Positions 31,160 through 38,604 of a DNA stretch of 38,696 nucleotides are shown here, piece after piece. The notes under the pieces are model-generated. The model did no database searches, had not been told where the DNA came from, and saw only the letters and a program-made list of their open reading frames with translations. Source of the stretch: Bradyrhizobium sp. NAS96.2 (GTDB lineage: Bacteria; Pseudomonadota; Alphaproteobacteria; Rhizobiales; Xanthobacteraceae); assembly GCF_001908235.1 (NCBI RefSeq), contig NZ_LGHK01000099.1, positions 1 to 38,696 of the forward strand, given 5' to 3'. The first letter of the stretch is position 1. The number at the start of each line of letters is the position of its first letter. The position numbers were made by a program, and so were the translations under genes.

Positions 31160-32840
31160 TTAGGCCCCGAACCGGTTCGTCAGATGGTCGGCTTTTTCAG
31201 GGCTGATTTTGTCGACCAGCGGGCCGAAGCTCGCGACCGGCGTGCCGGCACCATCATCCAGCAGCGGGAGCAGTGGGCCATTGGGCCAGCGCGGCAGGGC
31301 ATCGTTGCGGCCGAACGCGCCAAGCACGCGCTCGGACAGGCTTGGCACGATGCTCCACGCCAGCGTCGCGCACAGCGCGACAAGATTGAGCCCGACGCGG
31401 GTGACGACCGCTGCACGGTCAGGATCGGACTTGATTGCCGTCCACGGTGCGGTGTGTTGCAGGTAAGCGTTCGCGCTATCCCAGATCGCGCGGGTCGCAG
31501 CCGATGCGGCGCGAAACTCCAGCGCCGTGTGGTGACGGTGGAGCGCTGCGACCCGCTGCTCGAGATCATGCGCGAGCTTTTGCTCGGCGTCGCCGGGTGC
31601 GCCGCCACGCGGGATGCGGCCGCCGAAGCCGCGATGCGCAAAGCTGATGATGCGGTTGGCGAGATTGCCGAAGATGTCGGCGAGATCCTTGTTCACATCG
31701 GCAACGAACCGCGCGACGCTGAAATCGGTGTCGGCGCTCTCCGGCGCGTTGGCAATCAGCCACCAGCGCCAGAGATCGGCCGGCAATTCCTCCAGCGCCG
31801 CATCGGTGAAGATGCCGCGCTTGCGGCTGGTCGAGAACTTGCCGCCCTCGTAATTGAGCCAGTGGAATCCCTTGATCACGTCGGCGGTCTTCCACGGTTC
31901 GCCGGAGCCGAGCAGCGTCGCCGGAAAGCTCACGGTGTGGAACGGGATGTTGTCCTTGCCGAGAAACTGAATGTAGCTGACCTCATCGGCCTGCCACCAC
32001 CATTGCCGCCAGTCGCGGCCGGGCGCGGCATCCGCCCATTCCTGCGTCGCCGCGATGTAGCCGATCGGCGCGTCGAACCAGACGTAGAACACCTTGCCGT
32101 CAAAACCCTCGCGCGGCACGGTAATGCCCCAGGCGAGGTCGCGCGTGACGCAGCGATCGCGCAAGTCCGCATTGAGCCAGCTCTTCGCGGTCGACACCAC
32201 GAAGGGGCGGCCATCCGCCGCGGCTGTCGATCCATGCACCGATCTTCTCGACGAGTTGCGACTGGCGCAGGAACAGATGACGGCTGTCGCGGATCTCGAG
32301 CGCGCGGTCGCCTGACAGTGCCGAGCGCGGCTCAATCAGCTCCGGCGGATCGAGCAGCGTGCCGCAATGGTCGCACTGATCGCCGCGCGCCGATCGATCG
32401 CCGCAATGCGGGCAAGTGCCGAGCACGAAGCGATCGGGCAGGAAGCGTCGGTCGACCGGCGACCACACCCGGCGCGAGGTGCGCTCTTCGATGAATCCGG
32501 CTGCGTCGAGCCGGCGATAGAAGTGCTGCGTCAGCGCATGATTGTGCGGCGCGCTGGTGCGGCCGAAGTGATCGAAGGACAGACCAAAGCGCCGGTAGAT
32601 GGCGGCCTGGACGGCGTGCTGCGCGTCGCAGAACGCGCGGACGTCTTGTCCGGCTTCGATGGCGCCGAGCTCGGCCGGCGTGCCGTGCTCGTCGGTCGCG
32701 CAGATGAACAGCACGTCGCAGCCGATCTGGCGGCGGAAGCGGGCGTGGACGTCGGCGGGCAGCAGCGAGCCGACGAGATTGCCGAGATGCTTGACGCCGT
32801 TCACGTAAGGCAGCGCGCTGGTGATGAGAATTTTGGTCAT
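31160..32840 (-). pseudogene. metG: Methionyl-tRNA synthetase, frameshifted (probable second copy)
   Basis: Two overlapping frames make one MetRS of about 560 residues. The first (from 32840) has LITSALPYVNGVKHLGN (the HIGH region), FICATDEHGTP, and a zinc knuckle CPHCGDRSARGDQCDHC; it is good to about IDSRGG near 32225. The second picks up at DGRPFVVSTAKSWLNADLRDRC (32215) and has GKVFYVWFDAPIGYI, FLGKDNIPFHTV, and GGKFSTSRKRG (KMSKS region). Dropping one base at 32212-32228 rejoins them. MetRS is essential, so another copy must exist elsewhere if this is a real lesion; the zinc-knuckle form differs from the usual rhizobial enzyme as I recall it. A sequencing error is the alternative. A nested terminator leader lies upstream. 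Confidence 0.8.
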
Positions 32841-32867
32841 GGGCTGAGCTCTCTCGCGTTCGGTGAT

Positions 32868-32931
32868 GCCGACCCCGGGCCATCAAAAATTAAAAAGCCC
32901 TCCCGCATGATCGGAAGGGCTTGGGGTCGGC
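32868..32931 (-). promoter_or_regulatory. Nested hairpin leader (possible attenuator) of metG
   Basis: Read on the minus strand: GCCGACCCC (32931-32923), then an intrinsic terminator (arms AAGCCCT and AGGGCTT, 32922-32895, followed by TTTTTAATTTTT), then GGGGTCGGC (32876-32868), then the metG start at 32840. The outer 9 bp stem encloses the whole terminator. Either this is a regulated leader, or a terminator of an older upstream gene trapped between; no upstream minus-strand gene is now present. Confidence 0.45.
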
Positions 32932-33101
32932 TCATGCCTGGCGCGCAGGCGCACTATCCCGTCCGGTCAGACTCCTTGCGGTCGGGCCGGGGCATTCGCG
33001 TCAGATGTTGCGCGCAAACGAAAGTCACTGCAAAATTCTCCTTGACCCGACACTTAACATCCCTGGACGCATGGCGCCAGACCACATCGCCGGGAGGACA
33101 C

Positions 33102-33293
33102 ATGCCGAGTGAGGATGAGGACCGGCCGCGGAAGAAGATCAGCCACGAGATCGGACAGGATCTCTCGCTGCTGTCGGTCGAGGAATTGACCGAGCGCATT
33201 GCGCTGCTCACCGCCGAAGTCGATCGCCTGAAAGAGGCGATGACCAAGAAGCGCGCGTCGAAGGACGCCGCGAACGCGTTCTTCAAGTCGTAG
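33102..33293 (+). CDS. DUF1192 family protein
   Basis: A 63-residue protein: EDEDRPRKKISHEIGQDLSLLSVEELTERIALLTAEVDRLKEAMTKKRASKDAANAFF. This is the full DUF1192 pattern, a short coiled-coil-forming alphaproteobacterial family of unknown function. GGGAGGA lies seven bases before the ATG. In my recollection DUF1192 and quinone oxidoreductase genes are often neighbours, in which case the MetRS remnant would be an intrusion between them. About 250 bases of metG leader separate the two strands. Confidence 0.9.
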   Translation: MPSEDEDRPRKKISHEIGQDLSLLSVEELTERIALLTAEVDRLKEAMTKKRASKDAANAFFKS

Positions 33294-33332
33294 CCAGAGC
33301 GACATCACATCACGTCGTGCCGGACAAGTCCT

Positions 33333-33457
33333 CGTAGCCCGGATGGAGCCAACGGGTCGCGCGAACGCGCGCCCGATGACAGGCTCCGCGCAATCCGGGG
33401 CCGCTCTATCCGCTCATGCTCCATTCCCGGATTTCGCTGCGCTCCATCCGGGCTACG
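33333..33457. repeat. Palindromic repeat (CGTAGCCCGGATGGAGC ends)
   Basis: CGTAGCCCGGATGGAGC (33333-33349) and GCTCCATCCGGGCTACG (33441-33457), perfect 17 bp arms with a shorter inner symmetry. A dispersed element of the Bradyrhizobium type. Around it, 33294-33569 has no gene. Confidence 0.85.
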
Positions 33458-33532
33458 CATCGGCGTGCCTGCCCCCGTCCCAAACTAGGTCAATGGCCGA
33501 CATGGCAAACAAAGCCTGAAGAAAACCGTTCA

Positions 33533-33547
33533 TTTACGATCGGTTAA
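33533..33547 (+). promoter_or_regulatory. Possible CtrA-type site
   Basis: TTTA, seven bases, TTAA: one mismatch from the CtrA half-site pair TTAA-N7-TTAA. It lies about 25 bases before the inferred start of the sRNA candidate and about 250 bases before rcdA, whose product acts in CtrA degradation in Caulobacter. Confidence 0.3.
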
Positions 33548-33569
33548 GCTTTCTCGATTATGACTGCAT

Positions 33570-33664
33570 TGTCCTCGTTTGGACACCGAGTGGCTCCTGT
33601 CCACTCTGTTTGACGCCTCCCTGTTATCAACTTCAAAAGCCGCCGGAAACGGCGGCTCTTTTTT
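33570..33664 (+). ncRNA. Candidate sRNA with anti-Shine-Dalgarno loops
   Basis: After a TTATGA-like -10 at about 33558-33563: hairpin 1 GTCC/GGAC (33571-33584), hairpin 2 GAGTGG/CCACTC (33588-33606) whose loop is CTCCTGT, an unpaired CCTCCC (33616-33621), and a strong terminator GCCGCCG-GAAA-CGGCGGC followed by TCTTTTTT (33639-33664). About 95 bases, no coding frame. Layout and size match the minus-strand candidate at 13626-13723. CUCCU and CCUCCC can pair with Shine-Dalgarno sequences, as in alpha-r14/suhB or cuckoo RNAs. Confidence 0.6.
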
Positions 33665-33796
33665 GTTGCGTCCGCGGCTGGAAACCATAAATCCGGTTGC
33701 GGCTGGACTCTTCGGCGCGCCCGCGCAATGATTTGTTCATCATAAGCTGGCGCGTGAGATGCCAGCGGGCGTTAAGATGGTGTGAGGGCGTTAACC

Positions 33797-34309
33797 ATGG
33801 CCGATCGTTCCCAGAACGAAGCCGGGCTTGTGCTGTTCAGTGAACGGCTGACCAATTCTGCGGCATTCGGCGTGCTGTTCCGGGAAGGCATGGACCTGGT
33901 CGAGCAGACCGCCGCCTATCTCGACGGCGACGGACGTGCCGAGGCCAAGGCGCTGGAACGGTCCGTGAGCCTGACCTATGCCACCGAAAGCATGCGCCTG
34001 ACCACGCGGCTGATGCAGCTCGCCTCCTGGCTGCTGCTGCACCGCGCGGTCAAGGAAGGCGAGATGACGCTGACCCAGGCCAATCGCGAGAAGACCAAGG
34101 TGAAGCTGTCGGCCGCCGATCCCGGCCCGGCCGACATGGTGATGAAGCTGCCCGAGCAATTGCAGCAGCTGATCGCCCGCTCGATGGATTTGCAGGCCCG
34201 CGTCCGCCGCCTCGACACCACGATCCACGCGCCGGCGCCGGATCGTTCCTCGATCGGCAACCCCCTGGTGCCGCAGCTCAACCGGCTTAAGGCTGCGTTC
34301 GAGCAGTAA
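33797..34309 (+). CDS. rcdA: RcdA (DUF1465), regulator of CtrA degradation
   Basis: A 170-residue helical protein matching DUF1465: LVLFSERLTNSAAFGVLFREGMDLVEQTAAYLDGDGR, ALERSVSLTYATESMRLTTRLMQLASWLLLHRAVKEGEMT, and LPEQLQQLIARSMDLQARVRRLD. In Caulobacter RcdA is an adaptor that helps the ClpXP protease degrade CtrA at the cell-cycle transition; it forms a small helical bundle dimer. ATG 33797 is preferred to the ATG at 33782. The MocR gene lies convergent 16 bases downstream. Upstream is the sRNA candidate and its terminator. Confidence 0.88.
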   Translation: MADRSQNEAGLVLFSERLTNSAAFGVLFREGMDLVEQTAAYLDGDGRAEAKALERSVSLTYATESMRLTTRLMQLASWLLLHRAVKEGEMTLTQANREKTKVKLSAADPGPADMVMKLPEQLQQLIARSMDLQARVRRLDTTIHAPAPDRSSIGNPLVPQLNRLKAAFEQ

Positions 34310-34325
34310 GAAGCGAACAGTCAAA

Positions 34326-35834
34326 TCAGTATGACGCGCGGCGCGGCTTGGCCCGCCGCTGCAATCTGTGTTGATCGAACACGCGTCGCAGCCGTATCGC
34401 GGCCGCCTCCAGCTGCTCCGGTTCAAATCCGCCGAAGCCGAGCATCAGGCCGCGTCGCGCTGATGCCTTGTACATCGGTGAGATCGGCCGCACCACGACG
34501 CCGTCGGCGAGCGCGGCCTTCGCCAATCGCACATCGTCGACGTTTTGCGGCAGCCACAGCAAGAGATGCATGCCCTGGTCGCTCGGTTGCAGCGTGACAT
34601 CATCAGGCATGTGCCGTGCGAGCGCCGCGATCAAGGTCGCACGCCGCGCGGCGTAGACGCCGCGGATCCGCCTGATATGCGCCTCGAACAGGCCCTCGCG
34701 GATATAGGCCGCCAGCACATGCTGGTCGGCGGTCGGCGAGTGCCGGTCGAGCAAGGCCCGCGCGCCGGCGAAGGCGTCGATCAGCGGCTGAGGCGCCACG
34801 ACATAGCCGAGCCGCAGCGAAGGAAACAGCACCTTGCTCAGCGTGCCCAGATAGATCACGCGTGACGGGGCGAGGCCCTGCATCGAGGGGAAGGGATGCC
34901 CGGCATAGCGCAGCTCGCTGTCGTAATCGTCCTCGACGATCCAGGCATCGCGCCGCGCGGCCCATGCCACCAGCGCGTTGCGGCGGGCCATGCTCATCGG
35001 CATGCCCAGCGGATATTGATGCGACGGCGTCACGAACGCTGCGCGCGCATCCGGGCACGCGGCGATCGCGGCATCGACATCGATGCCCTGCGCATCGACG
35101 CCAACGCGCGTGGTGACGAGATCGAGATCGTCGAGCACGGCCGTCATGCCGGGATAGGCGGGATCCTCGGCCCAGACGCGATCGCCCGATGACAGCAGCA
35201 CGCGGCCGGCGAGATAAAGGCCCTGTTGCGTGCCGGCCGTGATCACGACCTGCCCGGGCTCACAATGCACCGCGCGCGATTTGCGCACGTAGTCGGCGAT
35301 CGCCTGCCGCAGCTCCATCAGGCCGCGCGGATCGCCATAGCTTGCAGGCGCCGCCGCGCGCGATGCGCGCACCCGGTTGCCGAGCCGGCGCCAATTGTCG
35401 TCCGGGGCGACCGCGCCTCCGGGGACCGCGATCGCAAACGGGACTTCGGGCATCGGCGTGAAAGCTGTCACCACTTTGGCGAGCCGCGCCGCGCGGGCAG
35501 GCAGCTGGATCGGCGCGGATTGTCTCGGGCTGCGATCGACCGCGACGGGCTGCGCCTGTTCCGCAAGTGTCGGCGCCACCCGGGTGCCGGCACCGACCTG
35601 CGATTCCAGATAGCCCTCGGCCTGCAATTGCTCGAACGCCTCCGTGACGGTGCCGCGCGCCACGCCGAGCGAGGCCGACAGCGCGCGCGTCGACGGCAGG
35701 AATTCCCCGGCCTTCAATTCGCCCTTGGCGATCGCGGCGCGCAGGGCCTGCGCGAGTTGGCGCCCGACCTGCCCGGCGGCGCGGTCGATCGCGCCGAGCG
35801 AGGGGATACTGATGGTGTCGCGCAGGCGGGCCAT
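34326..35834 (-). CDS. MocR-type (GntR-aminotransferase) transcription regulator
   Basis: A 502-residue regulator. Residues 15-85 are a GntR winged helix (QVGRQLAQALRAAIAKGELKAGEFLPSTRALSASLGVARGTVTEAFEQLQAEGYL). The rest is a type-I aminotransferase domain: VITAGTQQGLYLAGRVLL, EDPAYPGM, WIVEDDYDSELRYAG and GTLSKVLFPSLRLGYV, the Lys being the PLP site. Such proteins sense PLP or amino acids (PdxR, GabR, TauR). Start 35834 is chosen because the longer frame back to 37037 crosses the next gene. Divergent from the FMN-binding gene with an AAGTGGC/GCCACTT inverted repeat between. Confidence 0.92.
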   Translation of the reverse strand: MARLRDTISIPSLGAIDRAAGQVGRQLAQALRAAIAKGELKAGEFLPSTRALSASLGVARGTVTEAFEQLQAEGYLESQVGAGTRVAPTLAEQAQPVAVDRSPRQSAPIQLPARAARLAKVVTAFTPMPEVPFAIAVPGGAVAPDDNWRRLGNRVRASRAAAPASYGDPRGLMELRQAIADYVRKSRAVHCEPGQVVITAGTQQGLYLAGRVLLSSGDRVWAEDPAYPGMTAVLDDLDLVTTRVGVDAQGIDVDAAIAACPDARAAFVTPSHQYPLGMPMSMARRNALVAWAARRDAWIVEDDYDSELRYAGHPFPSMQGLAPSRVIYLGTLSKVLFPSLRLGYVVAPQPLIDAFAGARALLDRHSPTADQHVLAAYIREGLFEAHIRRIRGVYAARRATLIAALARHMPDDVTLQPSDQGMHLLLWLPQNVDDVRLAKAALADGVVVRPISPMYKASARRGLMLGFGGFEPEQLEAAAIRLRRVFDQHRLQRRAKPRRASY

Positions 35835-35857
35835 AGTGGACCAATAATTATGATCGA

Positions 35858-35882
35858 AAGTGGCTCTTATCATAGGCCACTT
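35858..35882. promoter_or_regulatory. MocR operator (AAGTGGC inverted repeat)
   Basis: AAGTGGC (35858-35864) and GCCACTT (35876-35882), a perfect 7 bp inverted repeat with 11 bases between; a further AGTGG at 35835-35839 lies at the regulator's own start. Typical of MocR sites in divergent promoters. Confidence 0.45.
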
Positions 35883-35933
35883 CGGCGCTATGGTGCGAGC
35901 AGCAATTGATTGAGGACGACCAAGAGGTCTGCC

Positions 35934-36560
35934 ATGTACCTGCCGCCGCATTTCAAGATGGATGAGCTCGGCCCGATCCACGCCGCGATGCGGGCCTCGA
36001 AGCTCGCGACGCTGGTCACCGCGACCGCGGACGGCCTGATCGGCACGCCGCTGCCGCTGATCCTCAATGAAAGCGAAGGCGATTGCGGCACGCTGTACGG
36101 TCACGTCGCGCGGCCCAATCCGCAGTGGAAGCTGCCTGCCGTGGGCGAAGCGATGGCGATCTTCATGGGGCCCGACGCCTATGTCACGCCGTCCTGGTAT
36201 GTGACCAAGGCCGAGCACGGCAAGGTGGTGCCGACCTGGAATTACGTCGCCGTGCACGCCTATGGCCCGGCCGAGTTCTTCGAGGATGCCGACCGCCTGC
36301 TCGACGTCGTCACCCGGCTGACCAGGCTGCATGAGAGTTCGCGCAAGGAGGTCTGGCAGGTCAGCGATGCGCCCGATGATTTCATCAAGGCGCAGTTGCG
36401 CGGCATCGTCGGCTTCCGGATGCCGATCACCCGGCTCGACGCCAAGAAGAAGATGAGTCAGAACCGAAAGCTCGAGGATCGTGCTGGTGTCATCGCGGGG
36501 CTCGGCGAAAGCGACGATCCTGTCGACCGTGAGGTCGCGGCGATGATTCCTGCGAACTGA
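35934..36560 (+). CDS. PaiB-like FMN-binding negative regulator
   Basis: A 208-residue protein with the FMN-binding split-barrel pattern of PaiB: MYLPPHFKMDELGPIHAAMRASKLATLVT at the N-terminus, GTPLPLILNE, GTLYGHVARPNPQW, VTPSWYVTKAEHGKVVPTWNYVAVHAYG, and LRGIVGFRMPITRLDAKKKMSQNR near the C-terminus. These proteins bind flavin and repress sporulation/protease genes in Bacillus; the role in proteobacteria is unknown. ATG 35934 is set by GAGG upstream. Divergent from MocR, which probably controls it. A dispersed repeat follows the stop. Confidence 0.9.
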   Translation: MYLPPHFKMDELGPIHAAMRASKLATLVTATADGLIGTPLPLILNESEGDCGTLYGHVARPNPQWKLPAVGEAMAIFMGPDAYVTPSWYVTKAEHGKVVPTWNYVAVHAYGPAEFFEDADRLLDVVTRLTRLHESSRKEVWQVSDAPDDFIKAQLRGIVGFRMPITRLDAKKKMSQNRKLEDRAGVIAGLGESDDPVDREVAAMIPAN

Positions 36561-36582
36561 GATGCTTGAACAAATGCAGCCT

Positions 36583-36667
36583 GTCATTGCGAGGAGCGAT
36601 AGCGACGAAGCAATCCATCCATCGGCATATGCGGGCAGATGGATTGCTTCGCTTCGCTCGCAATGAC
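36583..36667. repeat. Palindromic repeat (GTCATTGCGAG ends)
   Basis: GTCATTGCGAG (36583-36593) and CTCGCAATGAC (36657-36667) with an inner inverted GAAGCAATCCAT/ATGGATTGCTTC. A well-known pattern of Bradyrhizobium intergenic repeats. It supplies the first residues (MDCFASLAMT) of the longer LysE reading frame. Confidence 0.9.
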
Positions 36668-36704
36668 GGCGGAGGAAGTTATCGCCCAGACATTGAGCCC
36701 GCAC

Positions 36705-37322
36705 ATGGAATTGTACCTCGCCTTCGCAATCACGACCGCGACCTTCGCACTGATCCCAGGTCCCGCCATGCTGTACGCCGCGGCCCGCACGCTCGCGGGC
36801 GGCCGGCGCGCCGGGCTGATGGCCTCGCTCGGGCTGCATCTCGGCGGCTACGTCCATGTCATCGCCGCGGCCGCCGGCCTCGCTTTGCTGTTTCACGCGG
36901 TGCCGCCGCTCTTCACCGCGATGAAGCTGGCCGGCGCGGCCTATCTGGTCTGGCTCGGGCTGTCGCTGTTCCGCGATCGCGACAACACCAAGCGTCCCAA
37001 GCTTGCGCCGCTCTCCGCGGAGCGCGCCTTTGCGCAAAGCGTCGTCGTCGAGGTGCTCAATCCGAAGACCGCGATCTTCTTCCTGGCGTTCCTGCCGCAG
37101 TTCGTCGATGCGTCGGCGAGCCTGCCGGTCTGGGCTCAGCTATTCCTGCTCGGCACAACGGTCAATTTGACCTTCTCGGCGGTCGATATCGTCTGCGTGT
37201 GCTTCGCCAGCGCCGTGATGGCGAAGCTGCAGCGCTCCCGGAGGTCGCAGCGGATCATGCAGCGGATCGGCGGCAGCATCCTGGTCGCGCTCGGCGCGCG
37301 GCTGGCGTTCGGGGATCGCTAG
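36705..37322 (+). CDS. LysE/RhtB family amino-acid exporter
   Basis: A 205-residue inner-membrane exporter with six predicted helices. Family signature IPGPAMLYAAARTLAGGRRAGLMASLGLHLGGYVHV near the N-terminus, and LNPKTAIFFLAFLPQFVD in the middle. It exports amino acids or similar small molecules. The ATG at 36705 (MELYLAF) is preferred because the longer frame to 36639 begins in the dispersed repeat; a TTG at 36693 with GGAGGAAG further upstream is an alternative start. Substrate cannot be told; the adjacent MocR/PaiB pair may be related. Confidence 0.88.
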   Translation: MELYLAFAITTATFALIPGPAMLYAAARTLAGGRRAGLMASLGLHLGGYVHVIAAAAGLALLFHAVPPLFTAMKLAGAAYLVWLGLSLFRDRDNTKRPKLAPLSAERAFAQSVVVEVLNPKTAIFFLAFLPQFVDASASLPVWAQLFLLGTTVNLTFSAVDIVCVCFASAVMAKLQRSRRSQRIMQRIGGSILVALGARLAFGDR

Positions 37323-37533
37323 GGGGCGGCCATCGTCCGTTAGCGGCGATCGTGCCGGTCAACGCCAGAAGCGGACATCGTAACGGTGCGAGCCGTCAGC
37401 GTTCTCTTGGCCGCCATGTCGATGGCCAGTCGTCTGCGGAAATAATTTCAACCCTAGGTGGCCTCATTCGGGATGTATGGTACCGTGCGCATGGCGGGGC
37501 GGCATTTCCGTCCCCGATTTGGGAGGGCATCTC

Positions 37534-38088
37534 ATGAGATTGTCGCCGAGCCTTGTCGCGCCTTCAACTGTCGCTGTGTTGTCGACCGTCCTGCTGTGCG
37601 GCCCGGCCGCGTCGCAAACAGATTCCGCAAAGCCGCTACCGTCCATCACGATTGAAGCGCCGAAACAGGTGGCACGGACAAATCGTCCGACGCAAACGGC
37701 AAACACAGGGGTATCTCACCGGAGATCGAGAACCACCCAGACGTCATCGTCGTCCGCACGAGCGCCATCGCCGGCGCCGGGTTCCGTGCTGGGCAGGATT
37801 GCCGCGCTGGAGAAAGTCGCCAGCAATTGCAACGGTGGTTGTGAATCGAGCCTGCCGCACGGCAAGGACCCCTGGGTCGGGTGCAGCGAGTCGGCGGGCG
37901 GACAAGCATATGGACCGTTCTCGTCGACGTGCAGGGACAACCTCACCTACAAGTCCTACGTGGATTGCGTCGAGACCAAATGGTTCCTGGGCGAGTACCG
38001 AAACCGGGCCTGGTGGCTTTGCAGCAGCCTGCAGGCCGCCGGGAAGTTCAAGGTCGCCGAGCTCAAGCGACCAAAACGTCCGCGCTAG
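37534..38088 (+). CDS. Secreted Cys-rich hypothetical protein
   Basis: A 184-residue precursor. The signal peptide is about residues 1-27 (MRLSPSLVAPSTVAVLSTVLLCGPAAS). It is followed by PLPSITIEAPKQVAR, a motif often seen in periplasmic rhizobial proteins, a Ser/Thr/Arg-rich linker, and a compact domain with six cysteines (NCNGGC, GCSES, TCRDN, DCVETK, LCSS), probably three disulfides. GGGAGG lies upstream of the ATG, which beats the alternative at 37477. No family recognised; it may be an envelope or host-interaction protein. Confidence 0.75.
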   Translation: MRLSPSLVAPSTVAVLSTVLLCGPAASQTDSAKPLPSITIEAPKQVARTNRPTQTANTGVSHRRSRTTQTSSSSARAPSPAPGSVLGRIAALEKVASNCNGGCESSLPHGKDPWVGCSESAGGQAYGPFSSTCRDNLTYKSYVDCVETKWFLGEYRNRAWWLCSSLQAAGKFKVAELKRPKRPR

Positions 38089-38170
38089 GTCGCACTCCCG
38101 CGGGCTGTCTGTTCCGGTTGAACGCAAGCCCTGCGTCTCTGGACGTCGCGAGCGTGCCACACACTCACTG

Positions 38171-38289
38171 TCGTCCCGGCGAAGGCCGGGACCCATTGCC
38201 CCAATGGCAGTTGCTGCGCGACGATGGGGCCACAGCCCTCTTCAACGACACAACCCTGTGGTTATGGGTCCCGGCCTTCGCCGGGACGA
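38171..38289. repeat. Palindromic repeat, complete copy
   Basis: Perfect 25 bp inverted arms at 38171-38195 and 38265-38289 (TCGTCCCGGCGAAGG... and ...CCTTCGCCGGGACGA). Same family as 26971-27088. Confidence 0.92.
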
Positions 38290-38320
38290 CAAGCGGAGAG
38301 AGTCGTGTCCCACCCACACA

Positions 38321-38493
38321 GTCATCGCCCGGCTCGCCGCCTCCGCTAAAGCTTCGGCGCGCCCGGGAGTCATGGCCCCGTCGAAGCCTTGGCGAAGACG
38401 GGACCGGGCGATCCAGTACGCCGCGGCCTCTCGGCTCAAGCACTGCCGTCTCTGAATATTGATCACCCGCCTTCGGCCTTCGCGGGAGATGAC
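38321..38493. repeat. Palindromic repeat (GTCATCGCCCGG...GGGAGATGAC)
   Basis: Starts GTCATCGCCCGG at 38321 and ends GGGAGATGAC at 38493, with a GGGCGATCCAGTACGCCGCGG core that I associate with dispersed rhizobial repeats. A second family, directly after the first. Confidence 0.65.
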
Positions 38494-38516
38494 ACCGCGT
38501 GAATCATCCACCGCTG

Positions 38517-38604
38517 TCGTCCTGGCGAAAGCCAGGACCCATTACCCCGAATGATTGTCGTCGAACGATGCTGGGGCCACGATCGCTGTCACAGCCAATG
38601 GCTG
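38517..38604. repeat. Half of a palindromic repeat, cut by the IS element
   Basis: TCGTCCTGGCGAAAGCCAGG at 38517-38536 is the left arm of the same repeat as 38171-38289, but the right arm is missing before the IS-like sequence begins at about 38605. The interior tracks the complete copy up to CTGTGGTT. Confidence 0.65.

Noticed and set aside
30785..32494. 569-codon plus-strand frame
   Set aside because: Antisense to quinone oxidoreductase and metG; no protein-like motif.
35835..37037. N-terminal extension of the MocR frame to 903 residues
   Set aside because: It runs antisense through the FMN-binding gene and a dispersed repeat; the GntR domain begins at 35834.
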